Shown here one piece after another: positions 1 to 7,217 of a stretch of 64,000 bases of DNA. Position numbers and translations under genes: made by a program. How positions within the stretch are numbered: the first letter of the stretch is position 1; every line of letters starts with the position of its first letter. The notes below the pieces were generated by a model. That model was not told where the DNA came from. It saw only the letters and a list, made by a program, of their open reading frames with translations, and did no database searches. The DNA comes from an uncultured Lachnospira sp. (GTDB lineage: Bacteria > Bacillota > Clostridia > Lachnospirales > Lachnospiraceae), in assembly GCA_934359185.1 (NCBI GenBank), contig CAKRLE010000013.1, positions 1 to 64,000 on the forward strand, written 5' to 3'.

Positions 1-93
1 TGTTCCAAAAGGTCTTACCCTTGGCTGGTCGCCTTCTACTGTTGCCAAATAATATGTCTCTGCTTCTTTTAAAAATTGTACTACTCGTTCCAT
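1..93 (-). CDS. Pyridoxamine 5'-phosphate oxidase-like flavin/split-barrel protein, N-terminal fragment (runs off window)
   Basis: The minus strand from an ATG at 93-91 encodes 31 residues to the window edge, including YYLATVEGDQPRVRPFG, which resembles the first strand pair of PNPOx-like split-barrel FMN proteins (pattern yLATv.gdqPrvRPfg). A perfect Shine-Dalgarno AGGAGG lies at 101-106, eight bases before the ATG. Family members bind FMN or heme/F420 and are often small reductases of unknown substrate. The rest of the gene lies outside the window, so the function beyond the fold is not shown. Confidence 0.75.
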   Translation of the reverse strand, partial: MERVVQFLKEAETYYLATVEGDQPRVRPFGT

Positions 94-112
94 GATGTAA
101 TCCTCCTGATAG

Positions 113-229
113 TTACTTAAATAAATCCATAATGCCAAAGCTCGTCTTCTTATAAACTTTATTGTAAGCTGTTTTCTTTGGATTCTTAATCGCCTCCGTT
201 GTTCCATAAAAATCACCTATTATTACTAT
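113..229 (-). other. Short open frame between promoter and PNPOx-like gene, possible small protein or remnant
   Basis: One frame is open for 38 codons, ends FGIMDLFK-stop, and stops just before the ribosome site of the PNPOx-like gene. Its composition looks protein-like (FYGTTEAIKNPKKTAYNK), but it has no ATG in frame before residue 34. The other frame starts at ATG 207 with a weak AGGTGA site and reads straight into the PNPOx-like gene as a basic N-terminal extension. I do not recognise either product. It may be the tail of a decayed gene. Confidence 0.25.
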
Positions 230-243
230 CTATCAATAATAGG

Positions 244-273
244 ATTATACCACCATTTACACCTCTTCAACAA
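244..273 (-). promoter_or_regulatory. Promoter for the PNPOx-like gene, with inverted repeat at the start site
   Basis: On the minus strand, -10 TATAAT is at 249-244 and -35 TTGTTG at 273-268, with an 18-base spacer. Directly downstream, CCTATTATT (216-224) and its reverse complement (235-243) form a 9-bp inverted repeat with a 10-base loop. This could be an operator or a 5' hairpin. Confidence 0.5.
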
Positions 274-299
274 ACACAATACCATAGATTTTCTCAGAC

Positions 300-873
300 T
301 TAAGATATTTCCCAGACTACAGTAACTGTATCAGTAACATCTATATCGTCTGCTTCAATATCTATGTCATATGCTGCCGGGGGCACTCATTTCACATTCG
401 CTGCTGTTGTAAGTACCTGTGCCTTTTGAATGGAATCCTCAATTGCTTTATGTAACAGCTCATTTTTACATTTTTCTACATCAGCTACAGTATATTCAAT
501 AGAAAACTCTGGTTTTAATGAACTATGTATGTGCCAAAGCATATAGCACCTGTCCCAGCTTTTTTGTTATCAGAAGCAAACTCTATTTTCATATGATGAA
601 TATACTTATATCCCTCAAATCTTCGCTTCCACCTCTTATCCCTGTCCTGATAGCTTTCATATTCTGTATCAACATTAAAATATACTGTTTTAAGGTTTTT
701 TCTCTGAAATCCAAGTTTTTAAAATAAATCCTTGAGCAGCTCTGTATTTTCTGTTGACCTACGAAGAGTTTCTTCATATTCCTGGCAAAGATCTTCCTTG
801 TTTACATATAATCGGATCATATCCGGCTTTACTGCTATTTTCCTTTTCCCGTAACTTTAATTGTTCTCATCAT
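300..873 (-). pseudogene. SIMPL-domain (DUF541) protein, multiply disrupted
   Basis: Joining frames on the minus strand gives MRTIKVTGKGK..AVKPDMIRL, then LLKDLF.KLGFQRKNLKT, MKIEFASDNK.KLGQVLYAL, LKPEFSIEYTVADVEKCK, AIEDSIQKAQVLTTAANVK and finally DDIDVTDTVTVVWEIS. This is the order of motifs in SIMPL/DUF541 proteins (N-terminal TGxG, central F-x-dp, C-terminal I-v-sd-tVtvvWe). Lesions I can place: loss of one A in an A-run near 837-842; an in-frame TAA at 719-721; a frameshift in an A-run near 559-567; a 4-bp tandem duplication (ATGT twice, 525-532); and a TGA at 387-389 followed by a deletion that removes the segment before the last strand. A ribosome site AGAAGGA precedes the ATG at 873/870. 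The gene cannot make a full protein. Confidence 0.85.
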
Positions 874-888
874 CTTTGTTCTTCCTTC

Positions 889-932
889 TGTATACAATGT
901 TCAACCCTTATGTATACAATGTTCAACCCTTA
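889..932. repeat. Two tandem 22-bp repeats
   Basis: The 22-base unit starting TGTATACAATGTTC is present twice head to tail (889-910, 911-932), and the first five bases of a third copy (TGTAT) follow. It lies just upstream of the SIMPL pseudogene, over its probable promoter region. From 933 to 1139 I see no gene; the stretch contains CCCT-ATAA-AGGG near 992-1003 but nothing I can name. Confidence 0.8.
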
Positions 933-1139
933 TGTATTTTCCTTTGTTTTTGCCCTTATGAGCAGTTTGGGAAAGTGTAAACTTGTGTGAAACCCTATAA
1001 AGGGATAAGGCGAACACATTGCGATAAATCCTTTGTTTTCAAGGCTTTTGGAGGTCTTTATTGATAACCTATAACTTCTTGTTAAGATGTCATAATTTGC
1101 TACAATTCAAACTGTTATTTGTTACTTAGGAACCGACCG

Positions 1140-1568
1140 TTAATATCCCCAAGTCATTAATTTCCATGTTCCGCCTTCGCTACGCGCCAACCACCATGAC
1201 CATGTGTATTCTTCATTAGCGTTCCACGCTCCACCTCCATTTTTAGGTGACCTGAAACTACTATCAAACGAAATACATTGTGTGAAACTCTCTTTATTGT
1301 CGTTTGCTTCCTCCAATTCATTCATCCAGGCAATATTATCCTCATTATTGCACGCATCATCAGATGTATAAGATAGTCTGTGCAATTCACACCCCTCAAA
1401 AGAACTAAATTGTTTCTTTACAACATCAATAGCTTCATCCATGTCATCTTTTGTGTATATAGATGATGTCCCATAATCAATAACTAAATTTTTTGTATTT
1501 CCTTTTCCACAACCAGCTAAAGATATAACAAATAAAAGACAAAGAACCATTGCTATCAATCTTTTCAT
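1140..1568 (-). CDS. Small secreted lipoprotein of unknown function
   Basis: The protein has 142 residues. The start used is ATG 1568, because a GAGGTAGTG ribosome site precedes it; an upstream ATG at 1601 adds 11 residues with no such site. Residues 1-20 form a type II signal peptide: KR, hydrophobic LIAMVLCLLFVISL, then lipobox LAGC with the lipidated cysteine at about 20. The mature part is acidic, and its last ~50 residues are rich in Trp (NEEYTWSWWLARSEGGTWKL). I do not recognise a characterised family, although similar small lipoproteins are common in Firmicutes. It stands alone, between the SIMPL pseudogene and the GH105 gene. No function is claimed. Confidence 0.8.
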   Translation of the reverse strand: MKRLIAMVLCLLFVISLAGCGKGNTKNLVIDYGTSSIYTKDDMDEAIDVVKKQFSSFEGCELHRLSYTSDDACNNEDNIAWMNELEEANDNKESFTQCISFDSSFRSPKNGGGAWNANEEYTWSWWLARSEGGTWKLMTWGY

Positions 1569-1764
1569 AATCACTACCTCTTCCAGTACATCATTTCGCA
1601 ACCAGCCGAGCTAAATACGCCGAGAATTTTTGATATGCGCTATCCAGAAGCCAGGCAGCCTTTTCACCCAGTTATTTCGAAAGCGATGCACTTCTTATGA
1701 TGTTGGGGTCAAAAGGTATTTTCCCCCTGATATCTTTTTATTAGCAATTTCCTATATCATAAAT

Positions 1765-1787
1765 AAGGCGCTCTGACAGAGCGCCTT
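1765..1787 (-). terminator. Hairpin terminator after the GH105 gene
   Basis: AAGGCGCTCTG and its reverse complement form an 11-bp perfect stem with a very short loop, 14 bases beyond the GH105 stop codon. The following bases on the minus strand (ATTTATGATA) are only moderately T-rich. Between 1602 and 1764 I see no gene. Confidence 0.65.
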
Positions 1788-1800
1788 AAATTTTCAGATT

Positions 1801-2904
1801 TTATTCATGAAATGCCTTATATACCTCAGTGCACATTAAAATAAATGCTCCTGCACCATGGAGGTCATTTTCACTTGTCGGTCTTGCACAGTAGAATGCG
1901 TAATCACCTACACATGTACCAACGCAGATATTGTCGATGATAACACCATTCTCGTTATACTTCAGACGATTGATAATTCCCTTGTAACCAAGCTCTGCAA
2001 TTTCCAGATAAGACTTATCCAGATATCCTGCCTTTACAGCCTTGCAGATAGCAGCTACATACAGACAGGTACAGGATGATTCCAGCCAGTTGTCTTCCTG
2101 TCCCATTTTATTTACTACCTGATACCACAGTCCGCTTTCCTTATCCTGGAATTTCACTATTGCCTTAATCAGGTCAAGGGTCAGACGAACCAGCTCTGCT
2201 CTATCCTTATGATCCTTCGGGAAATAATCCAGCTCCTCCAGAATAGCTACCGGAACCCAGCCAATAGAACGTCCCCAGAATTCAGGAGCCAGTCCTGTCT
2301 CAGGATTTGCCCAAGGCTGAACCTTCTTTGCATCCCAGGCATGATACCATAATCCGGTCACAGGATCCTTGGTCTTCTTCTCCATCAGAAGTGCCTGGAA
2401 AGCGCAGATATCAAAATATTCCGGCTGGTCAAAGGTAGCGGCGAATTCTGCACTGATAGGTCCTGCCATGTATAAGCCATCCAGCCACATCTGGTAAGGA
2501 TATTTTTCCTTATGCCAGAAACCGCCTTCATCGTTCTTCGGGAAGTTCTTGATTAATTGAAGTAATGTGAACAATGCCTTCTTATATCTTTCATCGCCGG
2601 ACTTTCTGTATAATTCATAAAGAAGTACGCCTGGCTGGATATCATCAAGCTGTCCCTTATCAAAGGTTTCGATTGTTCCATCTTCTTTGATAATAGAATC
2701 TACCCATGCCTTAATATAATCATAATACTTTTCTTCCTGGCAGATATCATAGGTCTTCTGCATACCGGATAAAAATACACCCTGATGATAGTGGAATCTG
2801 CCCTTTGGAGGAAGATCCGGTGCATCAAACTTCTTCATCAATGTGTCGCATGCCATTTTCGCATAATCCAATGCGGTGTGATCCTTGTAAACTAAATCTT
2901 TCAT
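1801..2904 (-). CDS. Unsaturated rhamnogalacturonyl hydrolase, glycoside hydrolase family 105 (YteR-like)
   Basis: The enzyme has 367 residues and no signal peptide, so it acts in the cytoplasm. Family GH105 removes the 4,5-unsaturated galacturonyl residue from the non-reducing end of oligosaccharides made by rhamnogalacturonan lyases. The sequence is full length for an (alpha/alpha)6 barrel. It contains MWLDGLYMAGP, whose Asp (about residue 142) matches the catalytic Asp143 of Bacillus subtilis YteR, and FWGRSIGW, a typical GH105 substrate-site motif. I chose the second ATG (2904), because AAAGGAG lies seven bases before it and would overlap the first ATG (2910). It is preceded on the same strand by a ribbon-helix-helix regulator gene 105 bases upstream. 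The gene points to pectin use. Confidence 0.92.
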   Translation of the reverse strand: MKDLVYKDHTALDYAKMACDTLMKKFDAPDLPPKGRFHYHQGVFLSGMQKTYDICQEEKYYDYIKAWVDSIIKEDGTIETFDKGQLDDIQPGVLLYELYRKSGDERYKKALFTLLQLIKNFPKNDEGGFWHKEKYPYQMWLDGLYMAGPISAEFAATFDQPEYFDICAFQALLMEKKTKDPVTGLWYHAWDAKKVQPWANPETGLAPEFWGRSIGWVPVAILEELDYFPKDHKDRAELVRLTLDLIKAIVKFQDKESGLWYQVVNKMGQEDNWLESSCTCLYVAAICKAVKAGYLDKSYLEIAELGYKGIINRLKYNENGVIIDNICVGTCVGDYAFYCARPTSENDLHGAGAFILMCTEVYKAFHE

Positions 2905-3009
2905 ATTCATTCTCCTTTATATATATATTAATGCTTCGTTCGGGGCTCCGTTTCCAGAAAGATACAACGGAAGATCTTTTCTCCTTTCTCAAAAAGAAAA
3001 GAGCCTGCA

Positions 3010-3183
3010 TTACTTCTGGTCAGCCATTAGTTTCTCTAAGACCGCCATTTTAACTACTTGCGTCATAGTCATGTTATGATTTTTGGTGTATTCAAGCAGC
3101 AATTCATGTTCTTCACCATTCAGTCTGATTGTAATCCTCTTATCAGCAGGATTTTCAGCCTTTGGTCGTCCCATCTTTGCCAA
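3010..3183 (-). CDS. Ribbon-helix-helix (CopG/MetJ-fold) DNA-binding protein
   Basis: The protein has 57 residues. I start at TTG 3183, because a strong GGAGGTGA ribosome site lies seven bases upstream; an ATG further upstream (3210) would sit at the -10 box, and the next ATG (3174) is too far. ADKRITIRLNGEEHELL is the N-terminal DNA-binding strand with alternating polar residues, followed by helix 1 (HELLLEYTKNH), a turn (NMT) and helix 2 (TQVVKMAVLEKL). The class acts as dimers that insert paired strands in the major groove. A 21-bp palindrome between its -35 and -10 boxes fits autoregulation. No toxin gene accompanies it; the next gene is GH105, which it might also control. Confidence 0.85.
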   Translation of the reverse strand: MAKMGRPKAENPADKRITIRLNGEEHELLLEYTKNHNMTMTQVVKMAVLEKLMADQK

Positions 3184-3205
3184 TATATCACCTCCATTTG
3201 AACAT

Positions 3206-3234
3206 AGCATACTTTATGTCAGACATAAAGTCAA
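3206..3234 (-). promoter_or_regulatory. Promoter and operator of the ribbon-helix-helix gene
   Basis: On the minus strand, -35 TTGACT (3234-3229) and -10 TATGCT (3211-3206) are separated by exactly 17 bases. The spacer holds a perfect inverted repeat: ACTTTATGTC (3211-3220), one central base, then its reverse complement (3222-3231). An operator filling the spacer is the normal layout for a self-repressing RHH protein. Confidence 0.75.
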
Positions 3235-3259
3235 GTATATTAATGCAAACTTTATCTCT

Positions 3260-3370
3260 GATAGGCGATTGCTTCACACCCACAAGCCGTGGATTCTTTA
3301 TATCCAGCCCCGTTTCCTCTTTCATTTCACAGATAACCGCATTAACGAAAGATTCTCCCTTCTTCTTTTT
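3260..3370 (-). pseudogene. NUDIX hydrolase remnant
   Basis: One minus-strand frame reads KKKKGESFVNAVICEMKEE followed by TGLDIKNPRLVGVKQ. This is recognisably the NUDIX box (G-x5-E-x7-REExGL) with the first Arg of REE replaced by Lys, plus the next strand. The N-terminal domain before the box and everything after VGVKQ are missing. The fragment lies between the 3' end of the YgjP-like gene and the RHH promoter, so it looks like what is left after a deletion or insertion. Confidence 0.7.
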
Positions 3371-3386
3371 CGGAGCAGGAAGTTCT

Positions 3387-4001
3387 TCATACATCACTTC
3401 CAGCAATTCTTAATTCTTCAACGCATTTTTTGTACTCCGGATAAAATCTGCCGACTTCATTCCAGAATTCTTTAGAATGATCCATGTGCCTCCTGTGCGA
3501 CAATTCATGCACAATCACATAATCCATGAGATGCTGTGGCATATAATACAAACGAAAGTTAAAGTTAAGATTGCCTTTGCTGCTGCAGCTCCCCCAGCGT
3601 GTTTTCTGGTCTCTTATAGTAATCCTGTTATAAGATACTCCCATAATATCTGCATAATAAGAAACCCTGTCTTCAAATGCTTTTTTAATAACCGCTTTAT
3701 CTTTAGCCGGCAGTTCAGCATATACCGGGAATCTGTCAGTTCCCATGCCACTGAATGGCTTTACATCGTCAATATTGCCATAACCATCCCCCTGTTGTCT
3801 CTTAGTTCTTGCCGCCAGCTTTTTCTTAAGCCATCCAGCATGTTTTTGCAGAAAAATATCACGTTCTAAATCTGAAAGCCTGCGTGGAATCCTTAATCTT
3901 ATGCCAACAGATGTTATCTCTAAGCTTATGGTTCTTCTTATGCTCCTGATTACTTCTATATCATAATCAGTTCCGTCTATATTAACACTTACTTTCTCCA
4001 T
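3387..4001 (-). CDS. YgjP-like (DUF45/M48-related) zinc metallopeptidase domain protein
   Basis: The protein has 204 residues. It carries HELSHRRHMDHSKEFW (HExxH at about 165-169, third ligand His downstream) and the family hallmark TRWGSCSSKGNLNFN just before it, the usual order in YgjP/SprT-like metallopeptidases. The family's substrate is unknown; members are soluble and often sit next to restriction or repair genes. I start at ATG 4001, because AAAGGTG lies eight bases upstream. The ATG at 4025 overlaps the -10 box and could not be translated from this promoter. The 3' end abuts the NUDIX remnant. Confidence 0.85.
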   Translation of the reverse strand: MEKVSVNIDGTDYDIEVIRSIRRTISLEITSVGIRLRIPRRLSDLERDIFLQKHAGWLKKKLAARTKRQQGDGYGNIDDVKPFSGMGTDRFPVYAELPAKDKAVIKKAFEDRVSYYADIMGVSYNRITIRDQKTRWGSCSSKGNLNFNFRLYYMPQHLMDYVIVHELSHRRHMDHSKEFWNEVGRFYPEYKKCVEELRIAGSDV

Positions 4002-4023
4002 CACATACACCTTTCTGTTTGCC

Positions 4024-4052
4024 ATTATACTATGACAACCAGTTCATATCAA
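4024..4052 (-). promoter_or_regulatory. Promoter of the YgjP-like gene
   Basis: -10 TATAAT is at 4029-4024 and -35 TTGATA at 4052-4047, with a 17-base spacer. This decides the start codon of the gene: transcription begins downstream of the upstream ATG. Confidence 0.7.
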
Positions 4053-4131
4053 CTTGATATATTCGATAAAAAATGATACAGTGAACCTAAATTTGATTTA
4101 GTAACAAATAATATATAAACGAGGTACAATT

Positions 4132-4758
4132 ATGCAGCCGGATAATTTTCCTAAAGAATATATGGATAGATTAATTGCGGTGACAAACCGCCACTTAACA
4201 GACGAATCAAGGACATTTATGCAGCAGATTGAAAAAATCGGACATGCTCATCCACACGCATTAATCCTGCGTGAGAAAGACCTTACAGATTACGAATATA
4301 GAATTATCGCAAAAGATGTTCTCAAAATATGCAATAACAGCAACGTGACATGCATACTCCACACATTTGCAGACATAGCCGTAGAACTGGGATGCCGCAG
4401 AATACACCTTCCACTTAATTTGTTAAAAGCAATTGCAGATAACGATTATAAAACAGATAAAGGAAATGATTTGCGCACATGCTTTGATGTAATCGGAACA
4501 TCCGTACACTCCATCGAGGATGCGGTATCAGCAGAGAAGCTTGGGGCTTCTTATGCAACCGCAGGACACATATACGCAACTGATTGTAAAAAAGGACTGC
4601 CGCCAAGAGGAACAGAATTTCTTAAAAATGTCTGTGAACATGTATCAATTCCAATATATGCAATCGGCGGCATACATTTTGACACCACACAGATAGACGA
4701 AGTTATGCAGTGCGGTGCAGATGGAGCCTGCATCATGTCAGGCTTTATGAGATATTAA
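4132..4758 (+). CDS. Thiamine phosphate synthase-like TIM-barrel protein (ThiE/TenI family)
   Basis: The protein has 208 residues, the usual length. It has LILREKDL at about 44-51 (the strand 2 ...REK motif that binds the thiazole/pyrimidine phosphates), GTSVHSIEDAVSAEKLGASY, then a phosphate-loop region TAGHIYATDCKKGLPPRG, IYAIGGI and GADGACIMSGF. ThiE joins the pyrimidine pyrophosphate to thiazole phosphate to make thiamine phosphate; TenI paralogues aromatise the thiazole instead. The retained Lys/Arg and Gly loops favour a catalytic member, but the sequence alone does not separate ThiE from TenI. It has a weak AGGT ribosome site, stands alone and converges on dnaK with a 5-base gap. No TPP riboswitch is visible upstream. 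Confidence 0.8.
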   Translation: MQPDNFPKEYMDRLIAVTNRHLTDESRTFMQQIEKIGHAHPHALILREKDLTDYEYRIIAKDVLKICNNSNVTCILHTFADIAVELGCRRIHLPLNLLKAIADNDYKTDKGNDLRTCFDVIGTSVHSIEDAVSAEKLGASYATAGHIYATDCKKGLPPRGTEFLKNVCEHVSIPIYAIGGIHFDTTQIDEVMQCGADGACIMSGFMRY

Positions 4759-4763
4759 ACATA

Positions 4764-6527
4764 TTAATACGCAATATTAAACTGATTCAGCAGTTGTTCA
4801 AGATTGTTCTTGGCAGCTGCTATTTTGTCTGCCTCATCTATAGTCACATTCTCCGGTTTAACGCCATTTAAAGCCTTATGCAGTGCACCAGCAGCATCTT
4901 TTATCTGCTTACGCATAGGTTTATCCCAGTCCTTCTTATGAGCCGCAAGCTCGGCATTAATTCTGTTTGCAAGATTACCAGCATCTATGACAAGCTGCAC
5001 AAGCTCTCCTGCCTCGTTATCCTGTTTCTCATATACTCTCGCTTCCCATCTTGCTCTCTCTATCTCTTCCTCTGACATATTAGAGTTAGATGTGATTGTT
5101 ATAGACTGGAGATTGCCTGTCCCAAGGTCTTTGGCAGACACGTTGACAATACCATTGACATCTATATCAAATGTAACTTCAATCTGTGGTGTTCCAGCCA
5201 TTGCACGCTTTATTCCAGATAACTTGAAATTGCCAAGAAGTTTATTATCTCTCGTAAACTTTCTTTCTCCTTGGAATACTTTAATATCAACCGATGTCTG
5301 GAAATTGCCGGCAGTTGTAAATATCTGGCTGTGTCTTGTCGGAATTGTTGTGTTACGCTCTATAAGCCTGCTTGCAATTCCACCGACAGTCTCTATTGAC
5401 AGACTCATAGGTGTGACATCCATAAGAATAATGTCTGATGCAGCACTTCCTGCCACAAGCTGTCCTCCAAGCTTTCCACCCTGAATAGCTGCTCCCATAG
5501 CAACACATTCGTCCGGGTTAAGATTTCTTGATGGCTCTTTACCCATAAGCTTTCTTACCTTATCCTGAACTGCAGGTATTCTGGTTGAACCGCCGACAAG
5601 CAGAACCATATCAATGTCCTGCTTGCTAAGAGATGCATCATGGAGTGCATTTTCAACAGGTGCAACTGTCCTGTCCACAAGGTCAGATGTCATATTTTCA
5701 AACTGACGTCTTGTAATCTGTGTATCCATATGAAGCGGACCTTCTTTAGTCATCGCTATGAATGGAAGATTGATATTAGCTGTCATGGCAGATGAAAGCT
5801 CTTTCTTCGCCTTTTCTGCCTCCTCACGGATTCTTGCCATCGCAGCAATATCCTTTGCAAGATTTACCCCATTGATAACCTTGAACTGGTCAACAAGATA
5901 CTCAACAATTCTTGCATCAAAATCATCACCACCAAGATGATTATCCCCGGAAGTAGCAAGCACTTCTATCACATTATCACCTATATCAATAACTGATACG
6001 TCAAATGTTCCACCGCCAAGGTCATACACAAGAATCTTCTGTGCATGTCCATTGTCAAGCCCATATGCAAGTGCCGCTGATGTAGGCTCATTAATTATTC
6101 TTAATACATTAAGACCAGCTATACGTCCGGCATCTTTAGTAGCCTGACGCTGTGCATCGTTAAAATACGCAGGAACAGTTATGACTGCATCTGTAACCTC
6201 AGTGCCTAAGTAATCCTGCGCATCCATCTTTAACTTGGATAATATAAATGCAGACAGCTCCTGTGGTGTGTATGATTTGCCATCTATCTTTTTCTTATAA
6301 TCAGTTCCCATATGTCTCTTGATTGAAAATATTGTCCTGTCAGAATTGACAGCAGCCTGTCTTTTTGCCACGTCGCCGACAAGCCTGTGTCCATCCTTTG
6401 AGAACGCAACAACTGAAGGTGTCGTGCGGTATCCTTCACTGCTTAAGATAACCTTAGTCACTCCACCTTCCATAACTGCCACACAGCTATTAGTTGTACC
6501 TAAATCAATTCCTATAACACTACCCAT
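4764..6527 (-). CDS. dnaK: Hsp70 chaperone DnaK, orphan copy
   Basis: The protein has 587 residues. The nucleotide-binding domain (about 1-365) shows [25 protein letters not shown], the linker-side motif [10 protein letters not shown] and [11 protein letters not shown]. The linker and substrate-binding domain follow ([14 protein letters not shown], then a lid rich in Lys/Glu). It ends right after the lid helices, without the flexible acidic tail of housekeeping DnaK, which is typically 20-50 residues longer. It is monocistronic: no hrcA, grpE or dnaJ lies nearby, and I find no CIRCE element (TTAGCACTC-N9-GAGTGCTAA) upstream. It is therefore probably a second, non-heat-shock-operon DnaK. A TGGAG ribosome site precedes the ATG. 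It folds or refolds client proteins with ATP, presumably with J-proteins encoded elsewhere. Confidence 0.95.
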   Translation of the reverse strand: MGSVIGIDLGTTNSCVAVMEGGVTKVILSSEGYRTTPSVVAFSKDGHRLVGDVAKRQAAVNSDRTIFSIKRHMGTDYKKKIDGKSYTPQELSAFILSKLKMDAQDYLGTEVTDAVITVPAYFNDAQRQATKDAGRIAGLNVLRIINEPTSAALAYGLDNGHAQKILVYDLGGGTFDVSVIDIGDNVIEVLATSGDNHLGGDDFDARIVEYLVDQFKVINGVNLAKDIAAMARIREEAEKAKKELSSAMTANINLPFIAMTKEGPLHMDTQITRRQFENMTSDLVDRTVAPVENALHDASLSKQDIDMVLLVGGSTRIPAVQDKVRKLMGKEPSRNLNPDECVAMGAAIQGGKLGGQLVAGSAASDIILMDVTPMSLSIETVGGIASRLIERNTTIPTRHSQIFTTAGNFQTSVDIKVFQGERKFTRDNKLLGNFKLSGIKRAMAGTPQIEVTFDIDVNGIVNVSAKDLGTGNLQSITITSNSNMSEEEIERARWEARVYEKQDNEAGELVQLVIDAGNLANRINAELAAHKKDWDKPMRKQIKDAAGALHKALNGVKPENVTIDEADKIAAAKNNLEQLLNQFNIAY

Positions 6528-6650
6528 ATGCGCTCCATTTCTACATAAGAACTCTAATCTGTTTTTTATTCTAACACATATATATGAATTTTAGTATTAA
6601 GTAAAGCAATTAAATTCTAAAATATTTATTAAAGGTTTTACCTGATTGCA

Positions 6651-6690
6651 TTGACATGATGTATCATTTGTATTATATATTATAATACAA
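6651..6690 (+). promoter_or_regulatory. Promoter and perfect palindromic operator of the first gntR gene
   Basis: -35 TTGACA is at 6651-6656 and a TATATA -10 at 6674-6679, 17 bases apart. Over the -10 lies a perfect inverted repeat: TTGTATTATA (6668-6677), three bases, then its reverse complement (6681-6690). An operator that covers the -10 box fits autorepression by the GntR protein encoded directly downstream. Confidence 0.7.
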
Positions 6691-6771
6691 GTAAGACAAA
6701 CATACATAATCACTTCAACAGACATAATAGCTGCCAAAGCCAGCTAAAACCTGGCAGAAAGGAGATTTTAC

Positions 6772-7155
6772 ATGGTTATCGAATTAGATATGGACAGCAG
6801 CACCCCTATATACGTGCAGCTTAGGAACCAGATAGTTAAAGGAATTGGAAAAGGCGAGCTTGCTGTCGGAGAAAAACTGCCTACAGTAAGACAGTTAGCC
6901 GAAGATGCAGGAGTTAACACTATGACAGTCAACAAGACATACCAGATTCTTAAAGCAGAAGGCTATATCAAGATTGACCGGCGTCTTGGTGCCTGCGTAT
7001 CAGAAAATATTGACATGAGCATACAGTTCCGTGAAAAGATGGAATCTGAACTTGAACTTCTGTCAGCAGAAGCCTATATAACTGGTATGAGCAAATCAGA
7101 ATTCTTACAGATATGTGACAGTATGTATTCAAGAATGAAACCTGCCACACCCTGA
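6772..7155 (+). CDS. GntR-family transcriptional regulator, YtrA subfamily
   Basis: The protein has 127 residues. Residues 8-75 are the winged helix: PIYVQLRNQIVKGI, then KLPTVRQLAEDAGVNTMTVN (recognition helix) and EGYIKIDRRLGACV (wing). A short C-terminal helical segment of about 45 residues follows, which is the YtrA architecture with no ligand domain. AGAAAGGAG is well placed. The gene is followed after 62 bases by a large membrane protein on the same strand, so the regulator probably controls itself and that gene, as is typical for YtrA-type pairs acting in the cell-envelope response. Confidence 0.9.
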   Translation: MVIELDMDSSTPIYVQLRNQIVKGIGKGELAVGEKLPTVRQLAEDAGVNTMTVNKTYQILKAEGYIKIDRRLGACVSENIDMSIQFREKMESELELLSAEAYITGMSKSEFLQICDSMYSRMKPATP

Positions 7156-7217
7156 AACAAAATCTGCTGCCAATACAGACAAAGATGTGCCAGCCTGGCA
7201 CAGGAATGGAGATTAAT

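Noticed and set aside
2960..3006. AT-rich inverted repeat CTTTTCT/AGAAAAG before GH105 as a terminator
   Set aside because: Only seven pairs of low stability and no T-run; it would not separate the RHH gene and GH105 reliably.
2825..3010. Minus-strand 61-codon frame between the RHH gene and GH105
   Set aside because: It overlaps the start of GH105 out of frame, and its composition is that of a leader plus shadow.
4060..4131. TPP riboswitch upstream of the ThiE/TenI gene
   Set aside because: The region is too short and lacks the CUGAGA core.
4551..4736. Minus-strand frames opposite the ThiE/TenI gene
   Set aside because: Antisense shadows of a well-supported gene.
6528..6600. CIRCE heat-shock element before dnaK
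   Set aside because: TTAGAG and GAG-like pieces occur but no TTAGCACTC-N9-GAGTGCTAA inverted repeat.
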